The notes beneath the pieces are model-generated. The model was not told the origin of the DNA, made no database searches, and worked only from the letters and a program-made list of their open reading frames with translations. A program made the translations under genes and the position numbers. From Bacteroidota bacterium (GTDB lineage Bacteria > Bacteroidota > Bacteroidia > Bacteroidales > VadinHA17), in the NCBI GenBank assembly GCA_011050615.1, contig DRFJ01000051.1, positions 62,001 to 126,000 on the forward strand: DNA of 64,000 bases, read 5' to 3'. Positions 17,113 to 25,658 of this stretch are shown piece by piece; the first letter of the stretch is position 1; each line of letters opens with the position of its first letter.

Positions 17113-20100
17113 TTGAAAGTAAGCATCAGACATATTATTCTGTCATTCCTTCTTTTTTCCATGGGCTTGCTGGCAAAGGGCCAGTTTTACAACGGCCTGC
17201 AGATGACATTTGGAAAAAACCGTCTGCAACACTATGACTTTTACTGGTCGTACTACCGTTTTGATTATTTTGACGTTTACTTTAACGAGTATGGCAGGGA
17301 CCTGGCCCGGTATACAGCCAAAGTGGCGACCGAAAAGATTGCAGAGATTGAAGATTATTTCGATTATATTCTTGAAAAGAGATTGATATTCATCACATAT
17401 AACCTGCACCAGGAACAAAAACAAACAAATATTGGCCTTGTAAGCGGGCAGGATGATTATAATATAGGCGGTTTCAACCGGGCAATAAAGAACAAGGTAA
17501 TGCTTTACTATGAAGGCGATCATGAAAGATACAAGCAACAGATAGCCTCATCGATAACCGAAGTGATGATAAACGAAATGCTGTATGACGCAGAGCGCAG
17601 GGACATGGTATCCGGCTCGTCGCAAATCAGCCTGCCGGACTGGTACCTTAAAGGCCTGATAAACTATATAGCCAAAGACTGGGACTACGAAACCGATAAT
17701 ATGGTCAGGGACGGAATATTGTCGGGCAGGTATGAAAAGCTTAATTTCCTGGAATATGATGATGCCGTTTATGCAGGGCATTCGTTCTGGAGGTATGTTG
17801 CCAGGACTTACGGTGATCCTATAATTCCCAACGTCATATACCTGACAAAAATTTATAAGAACGTTGACGACGGACTGATGTACGTTCTCGGCATGAAACT
17901 TAAGGACCTACAGAAAGAATGGTACGAATATTATAAGGGGTACTATGAAAAAATTGAAAATGATCAAGCTGTTAATGAGCCTGAAAATAAAATACATAAG
18001 ACAAAGAAAAGAAGGATAATCCAGGATGTAAGTATAAGCCCTGACCATCGGTATATTGCATACATAACATATGACTGGGGAAAGCGGAGGATATTTCTGC
18101 ACGATACCGAAACAGGCAGGCGTGAAAGGATCTTTACCATTGAACCAAAATATGAGCAGGTGGCTGATATCAGTTACCCGGTTCTTGCCTGGCATCCAAG
18201 CAGCAAGATACTTACCTTTATCAACGAGGAGAAGGGTGACCTGAAAATATATTTTCACCGCATCACCGGCGGAAAAACTGAAAGCCGCAATCTCCTGTAT
18301 TTTGAAAAAGTGCTCGATTTCAGTTATTCACCCAACGGTAACAGGCTGGTTTTGTCGGCTGTAAAGGACGGGCTTACTGACATATACGTCCATACAATTG
18401 CAGCAGGCACCAATGAGCAAATAACGAGGGACCTCGCTGATGATCTAAATCCAAGGTATGTAAACTCAGAAGGGAACACGATAATATTCAGTTCAAACAG
18501 GCTGAACGACACCCTTGACATCCCCTTTGATCCTCTTGCAGAAACATCACTGACTTATGACCTGTTTACCTATGACCTGGATAAAGATAATAAGGTGGCA
18601 GTCAGATTGTCAGAGGGCAGGTATATCGAACGCATGCAGCCGGCAACACGTAACAGCAGGGAAATCTACTACCTGGGAGATCAGACGGGAACAATAAATA
18701 AATACCTGGCCCGCTTCGACAGTACAATAAGTTATATAGACACTACAACCCATTACAGGTATTTTATCAAATCCGAACCTGTAACGAATTACAACAGGAA
18801 TATAATAAAACATGACTATAAGGGAGGAAGGATAGCAGAGATTAAATACAGGGACGGCAGTTATCATCTTTACACCGGGCAGGCTGCGGAACAGCAGCCC
18901 GTGTTAGAGGACCAGCTCTTAACTACTCCTTTCAGGAAGGAGAAAACGGTTATGCTTCATGAAGCAGACAGTATAGATCAGTTGAAGCAAAAGCTGATAG
19001 AGATGGACAAATTAAGACGCGACACTCTCACCAAGCCCCTGTATGAATATTATGCCACCGATGAACCCATAGATATTAACTACTATATTTTTGAAAAGGA
19101 GAAAGAGAATTATTATGAACAGCAGTGGCGAGAACAATATATGGATATTGATATTGATACGGCTGAAATCAAATTCCCCCTAATACGGATATACGAAACC
19201 TCCTTTTATAATAATTATATAGCCAACCAGATAGATTTCAATTTCCTTAACCAGTCATACCAGGCATACCGCGGCGGGGCACCCTACTTCAACCCGGGAT
19301 TTAACATGCTTACCCAGATAGGGATAGTTGACCTTTTTGAAGATTATAAAATCACGGGAGGCTTCAGGTTTGCAGGCAATTTTGACAGCAATGAATATCT
19401 GGTAAGCCTTGAAAGTCTGAAAGGGAAGTTTGACAAACAATTTGTTTTCCACCGCCAGGCTTTGAGCAGTTACAATGGCAGTGCATATTTTAAGATACAC
19501 AGCCACAACCTGTATTTCACCCTCTCCAGGCCTATTACTCCCGTTCTTGCCATCAAAGGAACGCTCAGTTACAGGAACGACAGGTATGTAGCCCTGGCAA
19601 CAGATATAGTAAAGCTTAACTCCGAGGCAATCTACCGCAACTGGGCCGGACTGAAGTCTGAGCTGGTGTATGATAATACCCGAAAAAGAGGGACAAATAT
19701 TTATTTCGGGACACGCTTTAAGATTTTTGGCGAGTATTACCGGGATATAAAGAGGAATAAATCGGATATGTTTGTAGTAGGGGGCGATTTCAGGCATTAT
19801 TTGAGGATACACCGCGACCTTATATGGGCCAACAGGTTTGCAGCCAGTTCATCTTTCGGTCCCACAAAACTACTTTATTACCTTGGTGGCGTTGATAACT
19901 GGCTTGGCTTCCTTTCAAAAGATATCGAGATGTTTGATAATTCCGTCCAGGTCGACCCCGGCGCCAACTATGGTTTTCAGACCCTTGCAACCAATATGCG
20001 GGGTTTCAGTCAGAATATCAGGAATGGTAATAATTTTGCCCTTATCAACAGTGAAATTAGATGGCCTGTCATCAGATATATAGCAGGCCGGCCACTGAAA

Positions 20101-20388
20101 TCAAAAATACTGAATGATTTTCAGGTTGTAGCTTTCGGCGACCTGGGAACAGCCTGGACAGGGCCTGATCCATGGTCAGGAGAAAATAAATGGGACACCG
20201 AGACTATTGAAAACGGGCCGGTTAAAGTACACCTGGATACCAACAGGGAACCTGTAGTGGGTGGTTTCGGCTTCGGGCTCAGAGTAAACCTCTTTGGCTA
20301 TTTTGTCAGAGCCGACTGGGCATGGGGCGTTGAAAACTCTCTTATTCTGCCCGGGATATTCTACCTGTCATTAAGCCTCGACTTTTAG
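17113..20388 (+). CDS. Large exported pseudo-peptidase/TolB-like propeller/outer-membrane barrel protein
   Basis: Exported protein of 1091 residues; signal peptide KVSIRHIILSFLLFSMGLLAKG. The start is TTG at 17113: no in-frame ATG precedes it and the next would delete the signal. Residues about 25-270 resemble the gluzincin 'peptidase MA' fold, but the HExxH position reads T149-E-V-M-I153 and the usual PxWLxEGLAxY motif reads PDWYLKGLINY with Lys180 for Glu. It is therefore probably inactive. Residues about 290-620 carry PD40/TolB-like propeller strands (ISPDHRYIAYI, WHPSSKILTF, YSPNGNRLVLSAV, IIFSSNRL). Residues about 740-1091 look like a surface-antigen-type beta-barrel ending in SLSLDF. 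It probably spans or docks on the outer membrane. The M20 gene starts 16 bp later. Confidence 0.8.
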   Translation: MKVSIRHIILSFLLFSMGLLAKGQFYNGLQMTFGKNRLQHYDFYWSYYRFDYFDVYFNEYGRDLARYTAKVATEKIAEIEDYFDYILEKRLIFITYNLHQEQKQTNIGLVSGQDDYNIGGFNRAIKNKVMLYYEGDHERYKQQIASSITEVMINEMLYDAERRDMVSGSSQISLPDWYLKGLINYIAKDWDYETDNMVRDGILSGRYEKLNFLEYDDAVYAGHSFWRYVARTYGDPIIPNVIYLTKIYKNVDDGLMYVLGMKLKDLQKEWYEYYKGYYEKIENDQAVNEPENKIHKTKKRRIIQDVSISPDHRYIAYITYDWGKRRIFLHDTETGRRERIFTIEPKYEQVADISYPVLAWHPSSKILTFINEEKGDLKIYFHRITGGKTESRNLLYFEKVLDFSYSPNGNRLVLSAVKDGLTDIYVHTIAAGTNEQITRDLADDLNPRYVNSEGNTIIFSSNRLNDTLDIPFDPLAETSLTYDLFTYDLDKDNKVAVRLSEGRYIERMQPATRNSREIYYLGDQTGTINKYLARFDSTISYIDTTTHYRYFIKSEPVTNYNRNIIKHDYKGGRIAEIKYRDGSYHLYTGQAAEQQPVLEDQLLTTPFRKEKTVMLHEADSIDQLKQKLIEMDKLRRDTLTKPLYEYYATDEPIDINYYIFEKEKENYYEQQWREQYMDIDIDTAEIKFPLIRIYETSFYNNYIANQIDFNFLNQSYQAYRGGAPYFNPGFNMLTQIGIVDLFEDYKITGGFRFAGNFDSNEYLVSLESLKGKFDKQFVFHRQALSSYNGSAYFKIHSHNLYFTLSRPITPVLAIKGTLSYRNDRYVALATDIVKLNSEAIYRNWAGLKSELVYDNTRKRGTNIYFGTRFKIFGEYYRDIKRNKSDMFVVGGDFRHYLRIHRDLIWANRFAASSSFGPTKLLYYLGGVDNWLGFLSKDIEMFDNSVQVDPGANYGFQTLATNMRGFSQNIRNGNNFALINSEIRWPVIRYIAGRPLKSKILNDFQVVAFGDLGTAWTGPDPWSGENKWDTETIENGPVKVHLDTNREPVVGGFGFGLRVNLFGYFVRADWAWGVENSLILPGIFYLSLSLDF

Positions 20389-20404
20389 ATACTATTCCCC
20401 GAAT

Positions 20405-21595
20405 ATGGACAAGATAGCAGAGATAATCACACAAAGGGCAGACGAAATATTTGATGAAACAGTAAGGCTGAGGCGTCATTTTCACATGTACCCCGAATTA
20501 TCCTTTAAGGAATATAAAACCTCTGAGTTCATATGCGGTTTTCTTAACGATCATAAAATTGATTATATTAAAGACCTTGCAGGGACCGGGATAATAGCAT
20601 GGGTTAACGGGAAAGGCGGCAAGGGTAAGGTGATTATGCTAAGGGCAGAAATGGATGCCCTGCCAATCATTGAAAGCACAGCACTGGATTACGCAAGCAA
20701 GAACAGGGGCATTATGCACGCATGCGGGCACGATGCCCATATGGCTATGCTGATGTCTTCCATTAGAATTATTAAAGATATCCGCAACGAATTCGGAGGC
20801 AGGATAGCCTTTATATTTCAACCGGGCGAAGAAGTGGCTCCCGGAGGGGCAAAACTCCTTATGGAAACACAGGCCTTCAAAGACCTTGAGCCTGACCTTA
20901 TTATTGCCCAGCATGTCCTGCCTGAACTGGAGACAGGTATGACAGGTTTCAGACCCGGTAAATATATGGCCTCAAGTGATGAGTTACATATCAGTATAAA
21001 GGGGCGTGGAGGACATGCAGCACTCCCGGGTCAGGGCACCGACCAGGTGAGGATAGGAAGTGAACTGGTTATGAGGCTAAAAGATACAGTTAATGACTAC
21101 CGGTCAGATGAACTTCCGGTGGTGGGAATAGGACGTTTTACAGCTGAGGGCAGCGCTAATATAATCCCTGAAGAAGTACAAATACAGGGCACTATCAGGA
21201 CCTTCAACGAAAAAGTCAGGGAGGATCTGAAAAAGAAGCTTAGCAGTGTGTGCACACACATACAGAATAAATACGGGGTGCATGTTAATCTGAAAATTCC
21301 CGACGGTTACCCCGTGCTCGTAAACAGTTATGAGCATGCAAAAAGATCCTGTGAGATGGCAGAGATTATAAACGGGAAAAAAATGGTTAAAGAAATCGAC
21401 CGGAGAATGAGCTCGGAAGATTTTGCATTTTATTCGCAAAAATACCCTGCAGTATTCTACCGCCTGGGTGTAAAGAGCAGGACAGAAGGGATGAAGGGCC
21501 TGCACAGCCCTGATTTTACGATTGACGAAAAAGCCATGCTTACAGGGCTAAGAACCCTGAGTTACCTCGGCGTCAGGTTTACGTCCGGCTGGTGA
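20405..21595 (+). CDS. M20-family metallo-amidohydrolase
   Basis: Dinuclear-zinc hydrolase of the M20D (N-acyl-amino-acid/IAA-conjugate hydrolase) type, 396 residues, no signal peptide, so cytoplasmic. Metal and catalytic residues are visible: C107 and H109 in MHACGHDAHM, the Glu pair in FQPGEEVAPGG, His in IAQHVLPEL and a late His in LHSPDF. The dimerisation lid lies at about 185-300 (GRGGHAALPGQGTD). It likely removes acyl groups from amino acids or small amides after peptide breakdown; the substrate is not predictable. It is probably co-transcribed with the large propeller/barrel gene. Confidence 0.92.
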   Translation: MDKIAEIITQRADEIFDETVRLRRHFHMYPELSFKEYKTSEFICGFLNDHKIDYIKDLAGTGIIAWVNGKGGKGKVIMLRAEMDALPIIESTALDYASKNRGIMHACGHDAHMAMLMSSIRIIKDIRNEFGGRIAFIFQPGEEVAPGGAKLLMETQAFKDLEPDLIIAQHVLPELETGMTGFRPGKYMASSDELHISIKGRGGHAALPGQGTDQVRIGSELVMRLKDTVNDYRSDELPVVGIGRFTAEGSANIIPEEVQIQGTIRTFNEKVREDLKKKLSSVCTHIQNKYGVHVNLKIPDGYPVLVNSYEHAKRSCEMAEIINGKKMVKEIDRRMSSEDFAFYSQKYPAVFYRLGVKSRTEGMKGLHSPDFTIDEKAMLTGLRTLSYLGVRFTSGW

Positions 21596-21688
21596 TACCG
21601 GCCGGCTGCGCCATATCTGCGCGGGACGGATGAAAGAAAAGCCTGCTCTAAAAAACCTTAATATTCTTTCTTAATTAAAAAATATAGA

Positions 21689-21696
21689 TAATTTTG
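21689..21696 (+). promoter_or_regulatory. Predicted -7 box of the ferredoxin gene
   Basis: TAATTTTG matches TAnnTTTG exactly and lies 41-48 nt before the ferredoxin ATG. No clear -33 TTTG is seen. Confidence 0.5.
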
Positions 21697-21736
21697 CACT
21701 ATTATTCACATGAATTTATAATTAAAAATAATCAAG

Positions 21737-21904
21737 ATGGCTTACGTTATTACAGATGATTGTACTGCTTGCGGAACTTGCATAGATGAATGTCCTGTTG
21801 AAGCTATATCTGAAGGTGATATTTATAAGATTGATCCTGACTTATGCACTGACTGTGGCGCATGCGCCGATGTGTGCCCGGTGGAGGCCATTCATCCGGA
21901 GTAA
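21737..21904 (+). CDS. 2[4Fe-4S] ferredoxin
   Basis: A short 55-residue gene. It encodes a clostridial-type electron carrier with two cluster motifs, CTACGTCIDECP (C9, C12, C15, C19) and CTDCGACADVCP (C38, C41, C44, C48), in the classical symmetric spacing, each followed by VEAI. It probably carries low-potential electrons in the cytoplasm for enzymes such as 2-oxoacid:ferredoxin oxidoreductases, none of which is in the window. It is monocistronic, with its own -7 box and a terminator 27 nt after the stop. Confidence 0.96.
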   Translation: MAYVITDDCTACGTCIDECPVEAISEGDIYKIDPDLCTDCGACADVCPVEAIHPE

Positions 21905-21926
21905 AAAGCAAAAAGTTAAAGAATTA

Positions 21927-22973
21927 TCAGGGGCTGCGAGTTGCAGCCCTTTTTAATTTTGAAGGGTTATAACGTGCTTCCTCAAGTATTTTCCTGTAGT
22001 TATTATTCAGCATCAACTCACCCAGTTCAACATCTTCGTTATTTTTCATATACGATTCAATTATTCTGAAACCCAGCCATACACTTGCCCTCCCGGGTGA
22101 TTCCGAAGTAAAATAGGTTGTAAAGGGTGCTTCACCCGTGAGCTTACGTATAAGCATCAGGTCGGTGCTGAAAAGCATATCATGTTCAATAAGATATTCC
22201 CACATTGTGTACTCATTGTTTAAACAAAACTTCATCTGGTCGGATGTAAAGCCGAAAAGCAAGGAATCAGGGTAATCATAAAGCATGCATCTGGTGAAAT
22301 AATGTAACTTCCCCTCGTAAAGCATCCATGATAAAAGATCCTCGGAGGATCCGGCGGCAGTGTAGGGACAGCCTGCCTTTGCCCACGCATACATGGCATC
22401 AGGCACTATCTTTTCAGGAATCATCTTAAACGTGATATAATTATATATACCCAGGCGTTTATAGTAATCATGACCCTCCCCGAGATACCTGTCAAGACCT
22501 GTTGCCAGAACAGAATCGCCTACAATAACACTGTTATTAAAGCCTGAAATAAAAGTATACATGCGGGGTATGACAGAATCGGGGAAGTAGTAGCTATAGT
22601 TTGCCCAGGCTTTACCAAACTCTTTCTCATAATATGACATATCAGGGTATTTTTCCATAACCGATCCATAAACCTCGTAGTTAAAACGGTCAGTGGTAAA
22701 TTCTATCAGGCGTTCAAAAGCAGAACTGTCCTCCAGCTTACCTGCATTAATTACGTAGGCAAATAACTGGAGAAAAGAGCCATATTTCAGCCTCAGACTA
22801 TCCTCCTTCATTCTCAGGGCAGCAGGGTCGCCAGAAAAAAGATCCCTTTCAAGCCTCAGTATGTCAATATCATGTTCAGTTAATTTTCCCTTTATTTTAT
22901 AATGATCTCCGCCGCACGAAACCGCAATGATGATTGCAACGACCAGGAAGGGTATTTTTAATGCTTGCTTCAT
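21927..22973 (-). CDS. gldB: Gliding-motility-type lipoprotein GldB
   Basis: Lipoprotein of 348 residues: MKQALKIPFLVVAIIIAVSC, lipidated Cys20. The body matches my recollection of the GldB family: an early DIDILRLERDLF segment, then YGSFLQLFAYVINAG, a central Tyr-rich YYFPDSVIP region and a C-terminal RASVWLGFRIIESYMKNN. GldB is required for gliding in Flavobacterium and occurs with type IX secretion. In flavobacteria I recall gldB lying close to nadE, and nadE is two genes away here, which supports the call. Its 3' end overlaps the ferredoxin terminator. Confidence 0.8.
   Translation of the reverse strand: MKQALKIPFLVVAIIIAVSCGGDHYKIKGKLTEHDIDILRLERDLFSGDPAALRMKEDSLRLKYGSFLQLFAYVINAGKLEDSSAFERLIEFTTDRFNYEVYGSVMEKYPDMSYYEKEFGKAWANYSYYFPDSVIPRMYTFISGFNNSVIVGDSVLATGLDRYLGEGHDYYKRLGIYNYITFKMIPEKIVPDAMYAWAKAGCPYTAAGSSEDLLSWMLYEGKLHYFTRCMLYDYPDSLLFGFTSDQMKFCLNNEYTMWEYLIEHDMLFSTDLMLIRKLTGEAPFTTYFTSESPGRASVWLGFRIIESYMKNNEDVELGELMLNNNYRKILEEARYNPSKLKRAATRSP
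21931..21954 (+). terminator. Terminator of the ferredoxin gene
   Basis: GGGCTGC-GAGTT-GCAGCCC followed by five T residues is a textbook intrinsic terminator. It lies inside the 3' coding end of the convergent gldB gene, whose stop codon is at 21927. Confidence 0.88.
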
Positions 22974-23097
22974 TTTCAGTACTCCGTTAAAGAGAAAACA
23001 AAAATATTCCTTAATGTATTATAATTTATTCTTATTTTAGTGGTAACCTATGCAAATGTAAAAAACTCATCAGAACTAATTTTTAACAATACCTGCG

Positions 23098-23784
23098 ATG
23101 AAGATAAAAATTTGCCTTGTAAAAATACTTCTTGTTATTTTAACGGCAGGCCTGTTACCACAGAAGTCCTTTCCACAGGAGCTCCGCTTCGGCCTTTTTG
23201 CCGAGCCCCTGATAAGCTGGTTCTCATCAGATACAGATGTATCAATGAGTGACGGGGCGCGTCCGGGTATGGCCTTTGGCATTACCATCGACAGGTACTT
23301 TGCAAGGAATTATGCATTTACAGGGGGAATAAGCATAATAAATGCCTCGGGAAGACTGAGATACGCAGAGGAAATGCCTGTATGGCTTAAATATTCGCAG
23401 GTTGACCTGGAAGCAGGCGATAAAATCACCTATAAAATACAATACCTGGCCTTCCCCCTTGGATTAAGAATGAAAACCAACTGGATAAGTTACACTATCT
23501 TCAGTGCAGACATGGGCCTGAGCCCCAGAATAATCATAGGAGGAAAGGGAAGCATTCCTTCCCTGGATATCGAGAAAGAAAGTATCACCCAGGAACTGAA
23601 GCTCCTGGCCCTTGGTTTCTTTTTTACAATTAATGCTGAATACCCGCTTGGCGGAAGAACAGCCCTTACGGCAGGGCTGGGCTATGAAAATATTTTCACC
23701 GATGTAACGAACGATCATGACGTTCAACCGGATGATAAGATCACCCAGCACCTCATCCGTATCAGGCTGGGGATGAACTTCTAA
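23098..23784 (+). CDS. Outer-membrane beta-barrel protein (PorT-like family)
   Basis: Exported 228-residue protein with signal peptide KIKICLVKILLVILTAGLLPQKSFPQ. About eight amphipathic strands alternate with short turns, and the C-terminus IRLGMNF ends in Phe as barrels do. This is the pattern of the small 'outer membrane beta-barrel' family that includes PorT of the T9SS. Given gldB next door a T9SS link is tempting, but PorT-like barrels are numerous and orthology is not shown. nadE starts 11 bp downstream, so it may be co-transcribed. Confidence 0.75.
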   Translation: MKIKICLVKILLVILTAGLLPQKSFPQELRFGLFAEPLISWFSSDTDVSMSDGARPGMAFGITIDRYFARNYAFTGGISIINASGRLRYAEEMPVWLKYSQVDLEAGDKITYKIQYLAFPLGLRMKTNWISYTIFSADMGLSPRIIIGGKGSIPSLDIEKESITQELKLLALGFFFTINAEYPLGGRTALTAGLGYENIFTDVTNDHDVQPDDKITQHLIRIRLGMNF

Positions 23785-23795
23785 CAATAAGCCTG

Positions 23796-25445
23796 ATGAA
23801 AATTACACTGGCACAGCTCAATTATCATGTAGGTAACTTTGAAAAGAACAGCAGACTCATAATTGATGCTATAAGAGAGGCAGAAAAAGATAAATCAGAC
23901 CTGGTAATTTTTTCAGAGCTTTCTCTCACCGGTTACCCTCCCCTTGACCTGCTTAAGCATCGCGATTTTATTGAAAGATGCTGTGAATACCTGAACATAA
24001 TTGCAGCCGAATGCCATGATATTGCTGCTTTGGTGGGGGCGCCTGCCATTAATCATAACAACAGTGGCAAAAAACTGTATAATGCAGCCTATTTACTTGC
24101 GGAAGGGAAAATAAAGGATAAGGTATTTAAAAGCCTGCTCCCGACTTATGACATCTTTGATGAGTACAGGTACTTTGAGCCGTCAACAAATTTTAAGGTA
24201 ATTGAGCTGAAAGGGAATAAACTGGCCGTGACAATATGTGAAGATTTATGGGATGAACAGAGCTTTGAGAATGATTTCAGCAGTTCACGTATGTATACGG
24301 TATCACCTATGGATGAACTGGCCAGACAGAAGCCTGACATGATAATTAATATCTCGGCGTCTCCGTTTTCATATACGAAGACAGAAAGTAAAAGAAAAAT
24401 CTTTACAACTAAAGCTGCAAAACATAAGCTCCCTGTTTTTATGGTCAACCAGGTTGGGGCAAATACAGATCTTATCTTTGAAGGCAATTCATTGGTTGCA
24501 GGCCCCGCAGGTAATATAATTGATATATTCCCGGCTTTTGAAGAACATATTGCAAGCTTTGAGCTTCCCGATATAATAAAAAACAGAACAGCCGTAAAAG
24601 TTGAGACAAACCGTATCGAAATGATCTATTCAGCCCTGGTCGTCGGCCTGAAAGATTATTTTGAAAAAATGAATTTTAATTCAGCCGTTCTCGGACTTTC
24701 AGGAGGAATAGACTCTGCTGTCTGCCTGTGCCTGGCCGTCAGCGCACTAGGTCCCTCAAAAGTAAGAGTGCTACTGCTTCCTTCAATGTATTCAAGTAAA
24801 CATTCAGTTGATGATGCAATTGCTCTCAGCACTAAGCTGGGTGTGCAATATGATATAATAAATATTGAAAAAGCATACCTGGCAATTGAAAAATCGCTGT
24901 CAGAAATAATGAAAGGAAGGCCCATAGATGTAACAGAGGAAAATATACAAGCTCGTTTGAGAAGCCTCATACTGATGGCTGTCTCAAATAAGTTTGGAAA
25001 TATTCTCCTGAACACATCCAACAAAAGCGAAACAGCCGTCGGCTATAGCACCCTTTACGGAGATATGGCAGGCAGCATATCAGTCCTTGGTGATGTTTAT
25101 AAAACAGATGTTTACAGGCTTGCCGATTACATTAACCGTGACAGTCAGATTATACCTTGCAACATCATCACAAAAGCCCCATCTGCCGAACTCAGTCCCC
25201 ACCAGAAAGATACAGATTCTCTTCCCGAATATGAAATACTTGATTCTGTACTGTACCAGTATATAGAATTACAGAAAGCCATATCCGATATAAAAGGCCC
25301 GGATATCAATCCAGACCTTGTAAAGAATATTATCGGACTGATAAATAAAAATGAATTCAAACGTTTCCAGGCGCCACCAATCCTGAGAATCTCAGGTAAA
25401 GCCTTCGGCCCCGGCAGACGTATGCCCCTGGTCGGAGAGTATTAA
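23796..25445 (+). CDS. nadE: Glutamine-dependent NAD+ synthetase
   Basis: Catalyses the last step of NAD biosynthesis, amidating deamido-NAD with ammonia from glutamine. The 549 residues have an N-terminal nitrilase-fold glutaminase (about 1-260) with triad E41, K112 and C148 (ELSLTGYPP, KSLLPTYDIFDE, ICEDLWD). The C-terminal synthetase carries the ATP pyrophosphatase loop SGGIDS at 302-307 and the NKSETAVGYSTLYGD motif. The length is typical of the two-domain form. A hairpin without T-run follows at 25449-25471. Confidence 0.96.
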   Translation: MKITLAQLNYHVGNFEKNSRLIIDAIREAEKDKSDLVIFSELSLTGYPPLDLLKHRDFIERCCEYLNIIAAECHDIAALVGAPAINHNNSGKKLYNAAYLLAEGKIKDKVFKSLLPTYDIFDEYRYFEPSTNFKVIELKGNKLAVTICEDLWDEQSFENDFSSSRMYTVSPMDELARQKPDMIINISASPFSYTKTESKRKIFTTKAAKHKLPVFMVNQVGANTDLIFEGNSLVAGPAGNIIDIFPAFEEHIASFELPDIIKNRTAVKVETNRIEMIYSALVVGLKDYFEKMNFNSAVLGLSGGIDSAVCLCLAVSALGPSKVRVLLLPSMYSSKHSVDDAIALSTKLGVQYDIINIEKAYLAIEKSLSEIMKGRPIDVTEENIQARLRSLILMAVSNKFGNILLNTSNKSETAVGYSTLYGDMAGSISVLGDVYKTDVYRLADYINRDSQIIPCNIITKAPSAELSPHQKDTDSLPEYEILDSVLYQYIELQKAISDIKGPDINPDLVKNIIGLINKNEFKRFQAPPILRISGKAFGPGRRMPLVGEY

Positions 25446-25448
25446 TTG

Positions 25449-25471
25449 TTATCTGGAATCATTCCGGATAA
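25449..25471 (+). terminator. Stem-loop after nadE
   Basis: TTATCTGGAA and TTCCGGATAA pair over 10 bp (one G-U) around the loop TCA, 4 nt after the nadE stop. There is no T-run after it, so it is a weak terminator at best or an RNA-stabilising hairpin. Confidence 0.45.
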
Positions 25472-25518
25472 GCTTCCCCTGGAAAAAAAAGGACACAAAT
25501 CATCCTTACCCGGTTCAG

Positions 25519-25534
25519 TATGTTCTAAAACATA
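25519..25534. promoter_or_regulatory. Operator palindrome 1 upstream of the Crp/Fnr-type regulator
   Basis: TATGTT-CTAA-AACATA is a perfect 6-4-6 inverted repeat. The same arms and spacer length recur at 25636-25651. The spacing is that of Fnr-family operators (TTGAT-N4-ATCAA architecture), though the arm sequence differs. Confidence 0.75.
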
Positions 25535-25555
25535 AGAAGTAATATGCTGTAATAA

Positions 25556-25571
25556 TGAGTTTTACAACATG
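25556..25571. promoter_or_regulatory. Degenerate third operator-like site
   Basis: TGAGTT-TTAC-AACATG matches the twin palindromes at 9 of 12 arm positions with the same 4-nt spacer. It lies between the two perfect sites. Confidence 0.4.
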
Positions 25572-25625
25572 CTGTTAATGAATGTGTTAAAAAATGTTAA
25601 TTTAGCATTTGTAAGTTTCTTTTAT

Positions 25626-25633
25626 TATTTTTG
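25626..25633 (+). promoter_or_regulatory. Predicted -7 box of the Crp/Fnr-type regulator gene
   Basis: TATTTTTG matches TAnnTTTG. Transcription would start at about 25637-25640, inside operator palindrome 2, so bound regulator would block initiation. TTTA at 25601-25604, 21 nt upstream, is a possible weak -33 element. Confidence 0.5.
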
Positions 25634-25635
25634 TA

Positions 25636-25651
25636 TATGTTTTGTAACATA
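25636..25651. promoter_or_regulatory. Operator palindrome 2 at the Crp/Fnr-type regulator start site
   Basis: TATGTT-TTGT-AACATA is a perfect 6-4-6 inverted repeat ending 7 nt before the ATG at 25659. It overlaps the predicted transcription start, the expected place for autorepression. Confidence 0.75.
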
Positions 25652-25658
25652 ATTCTAA

